Source: CAYOHY01 sp964403885
GTDB taxonomy: Bacteria > Actinomycetota > Coriobacteriia > Anaerosomatales > PHET01
DNA: 64,000 bases
NCBI GenBank assembly: GCA_964403885.1
Contig: CAYOHY010000003.1
Location: forward strand, 22,907-86,906
Reading direction: 5' to 3'
Shown: positions 18,195 to 27,656 of the stretch, piece by piece
Position numbering within the stretch: position 1 is the stretch's first letter
How the letters are laid out: every line of letters starts with the position of its first letter
Translations under genes and position numbers: made by a program
Notes under the pieces: generated by a model
What the model was told of the DNA's origin: nothing
The model's input: the letters and a program-made list of their open reading frames with translations, nothing else
Database searches by the model: none

Positions 18195-20632
18195 GCGCTG
18201 AACGTGAGCCCCATGAAGTCCCCGGCCCGAAGGTAGTCGGCGACTTCATGGGCCGCCTTGGGCCTGCAGAACAGATAGCCTTGCGCGATGATGCAGCCTC
18301 GGTCGAGCAGGAAGTCACGCTGCGCTTCGGTCTCGATTCCCTCGGCGACGATCTCGAGGTCGAGCTGCCTGCACAGGTCCACGACCATCGACGCGATCGC
18401 CGCGCTTTGCGGGTCTTCGCCCACGCTGCGCATGAAGGTCTGCGCGATCTTGAGTGTGTGGATGGGGAAGCGCTGCAAGTAGCTCATCGATGAGTAGCCG
18501 GTGCCGAAGTCATCGATCGCGATGCGGATACCCAGCTCGCGCAAGCGGCCAAGGGTACGCAGAACATGGTCAAGGTTGTGCACCGCGACGTTCTCGGTGA
18601 TCTCGATCTCAAGACGCCCGGCCTCGAGACCCGTGTGCGCAAGCGTCTCAGAGACCATCTGCACCACATCGCGCTGCATGAACTCTCTGGCGGAGAGGTT
18701 CACCGCCACCACACCCACGTACACACCCTGCGTCTCCCACGCCTTGGCCTGGCTGCACGCCTCCGCCATGACCCAACGCCCCAGGTGGTTCACGAGGCCG
18801 GCCTGCTCGGCCACCTCGAGGAACGAGTCGGGGGACAGGAGGCCGCGAGTCGGATGGCGCCAACGCAACAGCGCCTCGACTCCGCGGGCCTTTCCGCTGC
18901 GCAGATCGATCTGGGGCTGGTAGAACAGCTCGAACTCGCCGTTCTCGATGCCGCGGCGCAACTCGTTCTCAAGCTCGAGGCGATCGTGCGCAGCGCGACT
19001 CATGCCCGGGTCGTAGAGACGGAACTGGCTATGACCCATCTCCTTCGCGCGGTACATCGCGGTGTCGGCCATCTTGAGCAGCTCCACCTCATCGGTGCTG
19101 TGCTCGGGGCACAACGCGATACCGATGCTCGCCGTGACGTGCAAGTCGTGCCCGGCAACGTGGAACACCGGGCGCAGGCCCTCGCTGATACGCTCGGCCA
19201 GGCGACCGGCGTCGGTATCGTTCTTGAGCTCGGCGATGACCGTGAACTCGTCGCCGCTGTGGCGGGCGACGGTGTCGTTCTCGCGGAGCAGTCCCTGGAG
19301 CCTGGCTCCCACGGCGGCCAGCAACTCGTCGCCAAGCGCATGGCCAAGCGTGTCGTTGATCGCCTTGAAGTCATCAAGGTCGAGGAAGGCGACCGCGATC
19401 GTCGAGTCGGAGCGCGCAGCGCGCGCGATCGACGCGACGAGCCGATCCCTGAACAGCGTCCGGTTGGGCAGTCCCGTCAGGCCATCGTAGAAGGCCATCT
19501 GTTTGATGGTCTCCTCGGCCCGCAGTCGCTCAGTGATGTCGTGCGCGACACACTGGACGTAGTCCTGACCGTCGAACACCAGCGGGGTCGCGGTCACCTC
19601 AACGTCGACGAGTGAGCCGTCCAGCCGCCTGAGCTTCACCGACAAAGGACGACGCGCCGCGCCCTTGCGGACCGCCGCCGACAGCTCCGCCGGGGTCAGC
19701 CCCGAGCCGTCAGGCTCCCACAGGCTCGTCACGCGAGAGCCGATCGCCTCGTCGAGGCTCTCGGCTCCGAGCAGCCTGAGCCCGGCGGCGTTCACGAACG
19801 TCACCTCGTCTTGGTGGTGCACGAGGATCATGTCGGGCGAGTGCTCGATGAGACGGCGGTAGCGCTGCTCGGACTCGCGCAGCGCGTCTTCTGCGCGCAG
19901 CCGTTCGCCGACCTCGTCTTGCAGTTGCTCGTTCGCGGCTTGCAGCTCAGCCGTGCGCTGCTCGATCCGCATCTCGAGTTCGAGATGGCTCCTGCGCAGC
20001 GCTTCTTCGGCCTCATGAAGGTCGGTCACATCGCGCACCATCTCGACGACCGACTCTATCGACCCCTCTGCGTCTCTGATCGGGTAGGCGATCCTGCTCA
20101 GCCAGCGATCGTGCCCGTCGTTCGCGCAGACCTGATCTCGACGGCTCAGCACCTGGCCCGTGCGCAGTATCTCGTCAAGCCCGCACCGGTCACACGGCGC
20201 GTCCAAGCCGAAGATGGCCTCATGACACCGCTTGCCCACAAGCTCCCCGGGTCCCACACCGGCGAGTGCCTCGGCCTTGATGTTCGCATACGTCACCGTG
20301 CGGTCACTTTGCATGCAGACGACACCGTCGGGACTGTTCTCATACATCTGCCGAGTACGGCTCTGTTCGACTGCGAGCGCTTGTTCCGCCTGTATCTTGC
20401 GCGCGGTGAGCGTCTGCAGGATGAGCGTGGCGATCAGCACCGCGACGATGGCGACCAGACGGTTCCACGCCGCTTCGGGCCCGGGAGTGACAAGTGAGGT
20501 GGTGAGGTCCGCGCCATCGAACAGGACCCCGCCCACGAATGCATAGGCGAGCCATATCACCAGGGAGAGAACGATTCCCCCAAGTGCTATCAATGCAATG
20601 CGGTCGGCGAGGCCGACAGATCCACGCTTCAT
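18191..20632 (-). CDS. membrane PAS-PAS-GGDEF-EAL cyclic-di-GMP protein
   Basis: An 813 aa signalling protein. Two membrane segments (about 12-38 and 57-76) are followed by a PAS domain with Cys residues at 136, 147 and 150, a coiled coil (about 205-255), a second PAS (255-370), GGDEF (380-545) and EAL (555-805). The cyclase site reads SGDEF (459-463), a variant known to be active, with an intact RxxD inhibitory site at 450-453. EAL residues present are E586, N645, E677, D707/D708, K728, E764 and Q784; the Asp normally two residues after K728 is Ala730. It probably both makes and degrades c-di-GMP. The ATG follows GGGGGGA; a GTG seven codons upstream is possible. Confidence 0.92.
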   Translation of the reverse strand: MKRGSVGLADRIALIALGGIVLSLVIWLAYAFVGGVLFDGADLTTSLVTPGPEAAWNRLVAIVAVLIATLILQTLTARKIQAEQALAVEQSRTRQMYENSPDGVVCMQSDRTVTYANIKAEALAGVGPGELVGKRCHEAIFGLDAPCDRCGLDEILRTGQVLSRRDQVCANDGHDRWLSRIAYPIRDAEGSIESVVEMVRDVTDLHEAEEALRRSHLELEMRIEQRTAELQAANEQLQDEVGERLRAEDALRESEQRYRRLIEHSPDMILVHHQDEVTFVNAAGLRLLGAESLDEAIGSRVTSLWEPDGSGLTPAELSAAVRKGAARRPLSVKLRRLDGSLVDVEVTATPLVFDGQDYVQCVAHDITERLRAEETIKQMAFYDGLTGLPNRTLFRDRLVASIARAARSDSTIAVAFLDLDDFKAINDTLGHALGDELLAAVGARLQGLLRENDTVARHSGDEFTVIAELKNDTDAGRLAERISEGLRPVFHVAGHDLHVTASIGIALCPEHSTDEVELLKMADTAMYRAKEMGHSQFRLYDPGMSRAAHDRLELENELRRGIENGEFELFYQPQIDLRSGKARGVEALLRWRHPTRGLLSPDSFLEVAEQAGLVNHLGRWVMAEACSQAKAWETQGVYVGVVAVNLSAREFMQRDVVQMVSETLAHTGLEAGRLEIEITENVAVHNLDHVLRTLGRLRELGIRIAIDDFGTGYSSMSYLQRFPIHTLKIAQTFMRSVGEDPQSAAIASMVVDLCRQLDLEIVAEGIETEAQRDFLLDRGCIIAQGYLFCRPKAAHEVADYLRAGDFMGLTFSA

Positions 20633-20723
20633 GGTGCATCCCCCCGTCAGCACCAGCAGTTCTTCCTATTATCGGCACCTTCCCGATACGCCTTTAAGGA
20701 TGCGCGCTCGAAGGCCGTTCGCT

Positions 20724-20752
20724 TTGACCCGACCAGCCGCTTCGGGTAGAAT
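20724..20752 (+). promoter_or_regulatory. sigma-A-type promoter of the rimP-nusA-infB operon
   Basis: TTGACC, a 17-base spacer and TAGAAT form a near-consensus promoter, with a start site expected near 20759. The leader is about 75 bases and contains the terminator-like hairpin listed next. Confidence 0.8.
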
Positions 20753-20783
20753 CGGCGCGTACGTGAAATCTGTGGTTCTCGCG

Positions 20784-20810
20784 AGAAGTGGGCTCACACC
20801 CGCTTCTTTT
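20784..20810 (+). terminator. terminator-like hairpin in the rimP leader (possible attenuator)
   Basis: An 8-9 bp stem (GAAGTGGG with CCCGCTTC, one G-T pair) and 6-base loop is followed by TTTTGTT. It lies between the promoter and the rimP ribosome site, so it would act on the whole operon. A palindrome TTCTCGCGAGAA at 20776-20787 overlaps the left arm and could form a competing structure. Confidence 0.6.
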
Positions 20811-20833
20811 GTTCTGTACACAAGGAGGTGAAC

Positions 20834-21331
20834 GTGGTGGCCGTACACGATATAGCACGGAAGCTGACCGAGCTCATCGAGCCCGTCGCTGAGCAGAACG
20901 GATTCGAGCTCGTGGCCGTCGAGCAGTCGGGCGGAAGGCGCGCCATGGTCATCCGTGTGCTGCTGGACCGCGAGGGAGGCGTGAACCTCGACGCCATCTG
21001 TGAAGCCAACCGCTGGGTCTCGGAGTTGCTCGACGAGGCGGACCCCATCAGTGGTCCGTACACGCTCGAGGTCTCGTCACCCGGCGTCGACCGACCGCTG
21101 CGCACACGTGAGCACTTCGCTCGCTTCGCCGGCGAGACCGTCACCATCAAGGCGCGCGCCACAGGCACTTCCCGCGGAACGTGGACCGGGCAGCTCGTGG
21201 GCATCGAGGGTGACGACGTCATCCTCGAGATCGACGGCGAGCGGGTCGCGATTCCGTATGACACCGTCCAAAAAGCACGCCTTAAGGGCGTCGTGAGCTT
21301 CAACAACAACGAAAGGGGCCCCCAGTCATGA
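20834..21331 (+). CDS. rimP: ribosome maturation factor RimP
   Basis: Needed for 30S subunit maturation. The conserved SPGVDRPLRTREHFARFAGE segment identifies it, with the N-terminal alpha/beta domain before it and an SH3-like C-terminal domain after it. The perfect AAGGAGGTGA at 20822-20831 overlaps an upstream in-frame GTG, so translation begins at GTG 20834 or GTG 20837. Length about 165 aa. Its stop overlaps the nusA ATG (ATGA). Confidence 0.95.
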   Translation: MVAVHDIARKLTELIEPVAEQNGFELVAVEQSGGRRAMVIRVLLDREGGVNLDAICEANRWVSELLDEADPISGPYTLEVSSPGVDRPLRTREHFARFAGETVTIKARATGTSRGTWTGQLVGIEGDDVILEIDGERVAIPYDTVQKARLKGVVSFNNNERGPQS

Positions 21332-22488
21332 GCTCCGAGCCGAATGTGATGGAGGCGCTGCGCGCCCTCGCGCAGGAGAAGGGTATCGACGAGTACGACA
21401 TGCTCGACAAGCTCGAGCAGTCGCTTGCTTCGACGTACCAGCGCATCCTCGACCTCGACAACCCGACCCGCGTGACCATCGACCGTGAGTCGGGTCGCAT
21501 CTACGTCTACGAGATGGTGCCCGTCGGCGAGTGGGACGAGGAGGCCGGCGAAGAGCCTGTCTACGAGGAGCGCGACGTCACCCCCGCGGACGTGTCCCGC
21601 ATCGCCGCACAGGCCGCCAAGAGCGTCATCACCTCGATCGTGCGCGACGCCGCCCGCGAGAAGATCTTCGAGGAGTATGCGGATCGCATCGGTGAGAGCG
21701 TGACCGGCACGATCCAGCAGTCCGACAGCCGCTACACGCTGCTCAAGCTGCGCGAAGGCGTCGAGGCGGAGCTTCCGCAGAAGGAGCAGCCGCCCAACGA
21801 GCGCTACAACCACAACGAGCGCCTGAAGGCCTACATCATCGATGTGCGCAAGGGTCAGGGCAACGAGCCCTCGATCGTCGTGTCGCGTACCCACCCTGGG
21901 CTCATCCGCCGCCTCTTCGAGATCGAGGTGCCTGAGGTCTACGACGGCATCGTCGAGATCAAGAGCGTCGCACGTGAGGCCGGTGCCCGCTCCAAGGTCG
22001 CCGTGTCCAGCCGCGAGTCCGGTCTTGATCCGGTTGGCGCCTGTGTCGGCCCCAAGGGCAGCCGCGTCCGCATGATCGTCGGCGAGCTGCGCGGCGAGCG
22101 CATCGACGTCGTGCCGTGGAGCGAGGATCCCGCGGCCTACGTCGCGAGCGCCTTGTCCCCGGCCAAGGTCGATCGCGTGATCGTCCACGAGGATTCACAC
22201 ACTGCGACCGTGGTCGTCCCCGACGACCAGCTGTCGCTCGCTATCGGCAAGGAGGGCCAAAACGCCCGACTTGCCGCCAAGTTGACCGGCTGGCGGATCG
22301 ACATCAAGAGTGCCGCCGTCGCCGCATCGCAGGGCATCCAGTCCAGCGCGCCCGCGCAAAGCGAGTCCGTCGAGGAGTTCGACGGCCGCTGCTGCGCCGT
22401 GACCTCCACCGGCGTTCGTTGCCGCAACCAGGCACGTCCGGGCGGCTACTACTGTGGCCTGCACGAGAAGGAGGCCGCCGCGGAGTGA
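21328..22488 (+). CDS. nusA: transcription factor NusA with Cys-rich C-terminal tail
   Basis: Binds RNA polymerase and controls pausing, termination and antitermination. The N-terminal domain, an S1 domain (about residues 110-190) and two KH domains (about 195-345) are all present, including [19 protein letters not shown]. After the second KH the last 35 residues hold C355/C356, C365, C376 and H379 in a pattern resembling a small zinc-binding module, not part of classical NusA. There is no acidic repeat tail. Length 386 aa. The ylxR ATG overlaps the stop codon by one base. Confidence 0.95.
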   Translation: MSSEPNVMEALRALAQEKGIDEYDMLDKLEQSLASTYQRILDLDNPTRVTIDRESGRIYVYEMVPVGEWDEEAGEEPVYEERDVTPADVSRIAAQAAKSVITSIVRDAAREKIFEEYADRIGESVTGTIQQSDSRYTLLKLREGVEAELPQKEQPPNERYNHNERLKAYIIDVRKGQGNEPSIVVSRTHPGLIRRLFEIEVPEVYDGIVEIKSVAREAGARSKVAVSSRESGLDPVGACVGPKGSRVRMIVGELRGERIDVVPWSEDPAAYVASALSPAKVDRVIVHEDSHTATVVVPDDQLSLAIGKEGQNARLAAKLTGWRIDIKSAAVAASQGIQSSAPAQSESVEEFDGRCCAVTSTGVRCRNQARPGGYYCGLHEKEAAAE

Positions 22489-22784
22489 TGAAGCCGCGTA
22501 AGGTCCCCACACGCACCTGCACCGGCTGCGCGACGTCGAGCGATAAGCGAGCGTTCGTGCGGATAGTGCGGACTCCCGACGGCCATGTCGAGGTCGACCC
22601 GACCGGCAAGGCCAGCGGCAGGGGAGCATACCTGTGCGCGGATCCTGATTGCTTCGAGGTCGCCCGCAAGCGACGGCGTCTCGACTCGGCACTCAGGGTA
22701 AGTTTGAAAGACGACGACTACACCCGTCTGCGACGTGACTTCGACGAGCTACTGAGCGATCAGAGCCCGCGGCAAGGAGAGTGA
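22488..22784 (+). CDS. ylxR: YlxR family RNA-binding protein
   Basis: A 98 aa protein with the family signature RTCTGCATSSDKRAFVRIVR near residue 9 and GRGAYLC near 44. YlxR is found in nusA-infB operons; in Bacillus it is a nucleoid-associated or RNA-binding regulator. The start is fixed by coupling: its ATG shares a base with the nusA stop (TGATG). The L7Ae-like ylxQ gene found next to it in Firmicutes is absent. Confidence 0.9.
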   Translation: MKPRKVPTRTCTGCATSSDKRAFVRIVRTPDGHVEVDPTGKASGRGAYLCADPDCFEVARKRRRLDSALRVSLKDDDYTRLRRDFDELLSDQSPRQGE

Positions 22785-22792
22785 CCGCACGT

Positions 22793-25342
22793 ATGCCCGC
22801 TATGAGAGTCCATGAGCTGGCCAAGGAGTTCGGTATGTCGAGCAAAGAACTGCTCGACCGGCTCCAGGGCATGAAGATACCCGCCAAGAACCACGCGTCG
22901 ACCCTGGTCGAGGCGTATGTGGACAAGATCCGCAAAGAGCTTGGCCCTGAGATCGCTGAGCGTCAGGCGCAGATCGAGTCCGAGCGCGCCGCCGAGGTAG
23001 AGGCCGAAGCAGCACGCAAGGCCGAAGAAGAGGCCGCACGCAAGGCCGAGGAGGAGTCCCGCCGCAAGGCCGAGGACGCCGAGCGCAAGGCCCGCGAGGC
23101 AGAGCGCAAGGCCCGTGAGGACGAGCAGCGTCGACTCGAGGAGGAGGCGCGCAAGCGCGCCGAGGCCGAGCGTGCATCCCGCGAGCAGGCCGAGACGGCT
23201 GACGCCCGCGCGCAGCTCGAGACCAAGGCCCCCGAGCCGGAGCCGGTCCCTGAGCCCGTCGTTGTCGAGGCACCGGAACCCGTCGAGCCGGCCGCCGAGG
23301 TCCCTGCGACCCCGCGCACCGCGCTCGAGGCCGCTATCGCCGCCGAGGCCGCCCGCCTTGCCGGCGAGGAGGCCGCCCGCCTCGAGAAGGTCGAGGAGGA
23401 GCGCTACCGCCAGATGGCCATCGAGGCCGAGAAGCTGCAGCGCGACAAGGTGATCGAGGAGGCCAAGGCTGCGGTTGCGGCCGCCCAGGCCGACGGCGGA
23501 CGCCGCAAGAAGAAGAAGCATAAGAAGACCGGTGAAGAGGCCGAGGAGGCTCGCCTGCACGAGGAGGCGACCTCGGTGGAGCTGCCGCATGGCGGCCAGG
23601 CCGTCACCGTCACCGAGGGTGTCACCGTCGGTGAGTTCGCCGACGCCCTCAACGTTCCGGCCAACGACGTCATCAAGCGCCTGTTCATGCTGGGCACCCC
23701 GCTCACCGTGAACCAGCCCATGCTGACCGAGGTCATCGAGATCATCGCCGACGACCTGGGCCGTGAGGTCCGTGTGGTCAAGCCCGAGGAAGAGATGGGC
23801 TGGACGTTCGTCGACGCGGAAGAGGATCTCAAGCCGCGCTCGCCCGTCGTCACCGTCATGGGTCACGTCGACCACGGCAAGACGTCGCTTCTGGACGCCA
23901 TCCGCGAGACCGGTGTGGCCGCGACCGAGGCCGGCGGCATCACGCAGCACATCGGTGCATCGGTGGTCGAGAAGAACGGCCGCAAGATCACCTTCATCGA
24001 CACCCCGGGTCACGAGGCGTTCACCGCCATGCGTGCCCGTGGCGCCAACATCACCGACGTCGTCATCCTTGTGGTCGCCGCCGACGACGGCGTCATGCCG
24101 CAGACCGTCGAGGCCATCCACCACGCGAAGGCCGCCGGCGTGCCGATCATCGTCGCCGTCAACAAGATCGACAAGGACGGCGCGAACCCGGAGCAGGTCA
24201 AGCAGATGCTGACCGAGCACGAGATCGTCCCCGAAGAGTGGGGTGGCTCGAACATCTTCGTGAACGTCTCGGCCAAGAAGCGCATCAACATCGATGGCCT
24301 TCTCGAGATGATCTTGCTGCAGGCCGACGTCCTGGAGCTCACCGCCAACCCCGACACCTTCGCGTCCGGCGTGGTCATCGAGGCCAAGCTCGACAAGGGT
24401 CGTGGTCCGGTCGCCACCGTGCTCGTCCAGCGCGGCACCCTGCGCGTGGGCGACTCGCTTGTCGCCGGCACGAGCTACGGCCGCGTCCGCGCGCTCATCG
24501 ATCCGCTGGGAAGCCAGGTCACGTCAGCCGGCCCGGCCGATCCGGTGGAGGTCCTTGGCCTCGCCAACGTTCCGAGCGCCGGAGACGAGTTCCGCGTCTT
24601 CGCCGACGAGCGCGACGCCCGCAACCTGGCCGAGGAGCGCGCACTCAAGCAGCGCCTGCTCGCTCAGGCCGCCACCAAGAAGCACGTCTCGCTCGACGAC
24701 CTGTTCGACCGCATCGCCGAAGGCGAGCTCGCTGACCTCAACCTCGTGGTCAAGGCGGACGTCCAGGGCTCCATCGAGGCTCTGAAGGACGCGCTCGACA
24801 AGATGGACCAGACCGAGGTCCGCATCAACGTCATCCACTCCGCGGTAGGCGGCATCACCGAGTCCGACGTCATGCTCGCCGACGCCTCAGACGCCATCAT
24901 CATCGGCTTCAACGTCCGCCCTGAGCCCAAGGCCAAGGCGCTCGCCGAGTCCGAGCACGTCGACATCCGCATGTACCGCGTCATCTACCAGGCCATCGAA
25001 GAGATCAACGCCGCGCGCGTGGGCATGCTGTCGCCGGACATGGTGGAGCAGGACACCGCCCGCATCGAGGTGCGCGAGCTGTTCCGCGTTCCCAAGGCCG
25101 GCGTCATCGCAGGTTGCTACGTGCTCGACGGCGAGATCACTCGTGACGATCAGGTCCGCATCGTGCGCGACGGCACCGTCATCTTCGAAGGCAAGATGGC
25201 CTCGCTGCGCCGCTTCAAGGAGGACGCGAAGTCCGTTCGCCAGGGCTTCGAGTGCGGTATCGGCATCGAGAACTTCCAGGATCTCAAGGAGGGCGACATC
25301 ATCGAGGGCTTCAAGGTCATCGAGGTCGCCCGAGAGGCCTAA
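22793..25342 (+). CDS. infB: translation initiation factor IF-2
   Basis: GTPase that places initiator tRNA on the 30S subunit. After an IF2N domain ([18 protein letters not shown]) comes a long charged coiled region (about residues 60-245) rich in Ala, Glu, Lys and Arg, then a second IF2N domain, then the G domain with [18 protein letters not shown] and NKIDKDG, and domains II-IV. About 849 aa. The start is uncertain: GTG 22781 overlaps the ylxR stop but lies only 1-2 bases from AAGGAG, ATG 22793 is 13 bases away, and ATG 22802 gives the conserved MRVHEL; I chose 22793. Confidence 0.96.
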   Translation: MPAMRVHELAKEFGMSSKELLDRLQGMKIPAKNHASTLVEAYVDKIRKELGPEIAERQAQIESERAAEVEAEAARKAEEEAARKAEEESRRKAEDAERKAREAERKAREDEQRRLEEEARKRAEAERASREQAETADARAQLETKAPEPEPVPEPVVVEAPEPVEPAAEVPATPRTALEAAIAAEAARLAGEEAARLEKVEEERYRQMAIEAEKLQRDKVIEEAKAAVAAAQADGGRRKKKKHKKTGEEAEEARLHEEATSVELPHGGQAVTVTEGVTVGEFADALNVPANDVIKRLFMLGTPLTVNQPMLTEVIEIIADDLGREVRVVKPEEEMGWTFVDAEEDLKPRSPVVTVMGHVDHGKTSLLDAIRETGVAATEAGGITQHIGASVVEKNGRKITFIDTPGHEAFTAMRARGANITDVVILVVAADDGVMPQTVEAIHHAKAAGVPIIVAVNKIDKDGANPEQVKQMLTEHEIVPEEWGGSNIFVNVSAKKRINIDGLLEMILLQADVLELTANPDTFASGVVIEAKLDKGRGPVATVLVQRGTLRVGDSLVAGTSYGRVRALIDPLGSQVTSAGPADPVEVLGLANVPSAGDEFRVFADERDARNLAEERALKQRLLAQAATKKHVSLDDLFDRIAEGELADLNLVVKADVQGSIEALKDALDKMDQTEVRINVIHSAVGGITESDVMLADASDAIIIGFNVRPEPKAKALAESEHVDIRMYRVIYQAIEEINAARVGMLSPDMVEQDTARIEVRELFRVPKAGVIAGCYVLDGEITRDDQVRIVRDGTVIFEGKMASLRRFKEDAKSVRQGFECGIGIENFQDLKEGDIIEGFKVIEVAREA

Positions 25343-25351
25343 GGAGTAGCC

Positions 25352-25741
25352 ATGCGCGAATCCTTCGGTAGAAAGATCGACGAACAGATCAAAGAGGCGG
25401 TGGCCGAGATCCTCGCATCCGAGGTCTCGGACCCCCGCGTCAGTCTCGTGACCGTGACCGGCGCCAAGGTCAGCCCTGACCGAAGCGTCGCGAACATCTA
25501 CGTGAGTGCGGATCCCGGCCGCTACGACGACGTCCTCGCCGGACTGGAGTCAGCGCGCGGCCGTGTCCGCTCTCTCACGGGCAGGATGCTTGGATGGCGC
25601 GTCTCGCCGGACCTGCGCTTCTTCATCGATGAGAGCGTCGATCAGGGAGAGCGGATCGCCGAGGCACTCCTCCAGGTACCGCCCACCCTCGTCAATGGCG
25701 AGGGCGCCAAGCCCAGCGTCGACGAGGACGACGAGGAGTAG
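25352..25741 (+). CDS. rbfA: ribosome-binding factor A
   Basis: KH-like protein that binds the 5' helix of 16S rRNA during late 30S assembly. It contains EVSDPRVSLVTVTGAKVSPD, ANIYVS and RFFIDESVDQGERI, all characteristic. The 129 aa include a short acidic C-terminal tail. AAGGAG precedes the ATG, 9 bases after the infB stop. Confidence 0.95.
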   Translation: MRESFGRKIDEQIKEAVAEILASEVSDPRVSLVTVTGAKVSPDRSVANIYVSADPGRYDDVLAGLESARGRVRSLTGRMLGWRVSPDLRFFIDESVDQGERIAEALLQVPPTLVNGEGAKPSVDEDDEE

Positions 25742-25746
25742 CCCGC

Positions 25747-26721
25747 GTGAAGGCGGATCTGCACCACGCCGCCGTCGCGCTGAGGCGTGCGTCCTCGGTG
25801 GTCATATGTGCCCACGTACGCCCCGATGGTGATGCCATCGGGAGCGTACTGGCACTGACGCTTGCGTTGCGCGAGATGGGTATTCCCGCGATACCCACCC
25901 TCGCCGATGACCGCAGCGCCTCATCGACCTACGACTGGCTCCCGGGTTTCCGCCTCTACGCGCGCGCCGCCGATCTCGAGGCGCCGGCTGTGTTCGTCGC
26001 ACTCGACACCCCAATCCCGGAGCGACTGGGTGTCGCAGCCGCGCTTGCCGAGGCCGCAGAGAAGGTCATCGTGATCGATCATCACCCGGATGCTCGCCGC
26101 TACGGTGACGTCCACGTGCTCGACGAGACCGCCTCGGCGACCGGTCAGCTTGTGTGGGAGCTGCTCGACGCACTCGACCACAAGCCTTCTTCGGATGTCG
26201 CCCTGTGCTGCTATGCGGCGCTCCTCACTGACACCGGACGCTTCCAGTACCAGAACACCACCGCACGGGCACTGCGTGATGCCGCCGAGATGCTTGAGGC
26301 CGGCGTCGATCCGGCGGACGCCGCACGGCTGATCTATCAGAACCGGTCGGCCGCGTCGCTCGCCCTTGAGGCACGGTGCATGAGCCGCCTGACGCTCGCC
26401 AACAACGGACACGTGGCCTATGCGTGGGTGACCGACGAGGACTTCGAGGTTACCGGCGCTCTCCCCGAGGAGGCGGAGCACCTTCCGGATGCGGTGCGCT
26501 CACTGGGCGGCATCGATGTGGCACTGCTGATGCGCGAGCGCGGAGGCGAGGTTCGCGTCAATCTGCGTGCCAAGCTGGGGTTCGACGTCTCAGCGGTCGC
26601 ACGCCGCTTTGGCGGCGGGGGCCATGCTGCGGCATCCGGGTTCACGTGGGAACAGCCCGGCGTCGACTCGTTGCTTCCGGAGCTGCTGTCGTTGCTGCCC
26701 GGGGCGGACGCTGCCCGATGA
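25747..26721 (+). CDS. nrnA: DHH/DHHA1 phosphoesterase NrnA (nanoRNase / pAp phosphatase)
   Basis: Degrades very short oligoribonucleotides and 3'-phosphoadenosine 5'-phosphate using Mn ions. Metal ligands appear as AHVRPDGDAIGS (H23, D27, D29) and DHH (111-113). The C-terminal DHHA1 domain ends with RFGGGGHAAASGF. Length 324 aa. The GTG start is 8 bases after GAGGAG, which lies at the end of rbfA. The stop overlaps the truB ATG. Confidence 0.94.
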   Translation: MKADLHHAAVALRRASSVVICAHVRPDGDAIGSVLALTLALREMGIPAIPTLADDRSASSTYDWLPGFRLYARAADLEAPAVFVALDTPIPERLGVAAALAEAAEKVIVIDHHPDARRYGDVHVLDETASATGQLVWELLDALDHKPSSDVALCCYAALLTDTGRFQYQNTTARALRDAAEMLEAGVDPADAARLIYQNRSAASLALEARCMSRLTLANNGHVAYAWVTDEDFEVTGALPEEAEHLPDAVRSLGGIDVALLMRERGGEVRVNLRAKLGFDVSAVARRFGGGGHAAASGFTWEQPGVDSLLPELLSLLPGADAAR

Positions 26722-27656
26722 GCGCGCGCAAGCGCGGGGCGACCGGCCTGTCCGGCGTCCTGCTCGTGGACAAGCCGCAAGGCCTGACCAGCCATGACGT
26801 GGTGGCGCGGATGCGCCGTGCGACCGGCGAGGGCCGCATCGGTCACGCCGGTACCCTCGACCCCATGGCGACCGGCCTGCTCGTGGTCTTGATCGGCCCT
26901 GCGACTCGACTCGAGCCTCATCTGTCCTCGGCACGCAAGTCGTATCTCGCGCAGATCACGTTCGGTTCGGCCACGGACACCGATGATGCGGAGGGTCAGG
27001 TCGTTGAAACCGCTGAGGTTTCCGCCGACCTCACTGCACCCGAGCGGGCCGGCGAGCTGCTCGAGTCGCTGATCGGTCCGTCGATGCAGATGCCGCCCTC
27101 GTACTCAGCCATCAAGGTCGGCGGACAGACCGCCCACCGCGCCGCACGCGCCGGGTCCCCTGTCGAGCTGCAGCCCCGAGCGATCACCACCTACGAAGCG
27201 CGGCTCGTCGAGGTGCTGGATGAGCCCGTTCGCTGGCGTGTGGCGTTCACCGTGTCCAAGGGCACGTACGTGCGAGCCCTCGCTCGAGATCTGGGTCGGG
27301 CGGCCGGTACGGTCGCACATCTGTCCGGGCTGCGCCGCACGGCAAGCGGGACGCTGTCGGTCGACGATGCGCTCTCGCTTGAAGAGGCCGTTGAAGCGGG
27401 GGAGCGCGGCGAGCTTGTCGGCGGCTTCAGCGATCCGGTCGATGCGCTGGGGCTGACGCCCGTTCTCGTCGCACCCGCGGCCATCGCCGACGGCAAGAGC
27501 CTTCGTACGGACGCCATCGACGGGATCGTCGATGGCCAGCGTGTCGCGGTATGCAGCGAGGACGCGTCGGTGCTGCTCGCGGTGTATCGTGCGTCCGGCG
27601 ATCGCCTGGTCCCGGACGCGGTGTTTCCCAACGGAATCTCAAGAGGTGTTCGATGA
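26718..27656 (+). CDS. truB: tRNA pseudouridine-55 synthase
   Basis: Makes pseudouridine in the T-loop of tRNAs. The catalytic Asp is D48 in GHAGTLDPMATG. The N-terminal LLVDKPQGLTSHDVV and the later PPSYSAIKVGGQ and KGTYVRALARDLG are diagnostic. Length 312 aa. It starts at an ATG overlapping the nrnA stop; a 114-codon in-frame upstream extension lies within nrnA and is rejected. The stop overlaps the ribF ATG. Confidence 0.95.
   Translation: MSARKRGATGLSGVLLVDKPQGLTSHDVVARMRRATGEGRIGHAGTLDPMATGLLVVLIGPATRLEPHLSSARKSYLAQITFGSATDTDDAEGQVVETAEVSADLTAPERAGELLESLIGPSMQMPPSYSAIKVGGQTAHRAARAGSPVELQPRAITTYEARLVEVLDEPVRWRVAFTVSKGTYVRALARDLGRAAGTVAHLSGLRRTASGTLSVDDALSLEEAVEAGERGELVGGFSDPVDALGLTPVLVAPAAIADGKSLRTDAIDGIVDGQRVAVCSEDASVLLAVYRASGDRLVPDAVFPNGISRGVR

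Noticed and set aside
22781..22792. GTG at 22781 as the infB start
   Set aside because: AAGGAG ends only a base or two before it, leaving no spacing; not excluded, since it overlaps the ylxR stop.
23000..23250. Repeated GAG/AAG/CGC-rich stretch in infB considered as a DNA repeat
   Set aside because: It encodes the charged helical linker of IF-2; the repetition follows from amino-acid composition.
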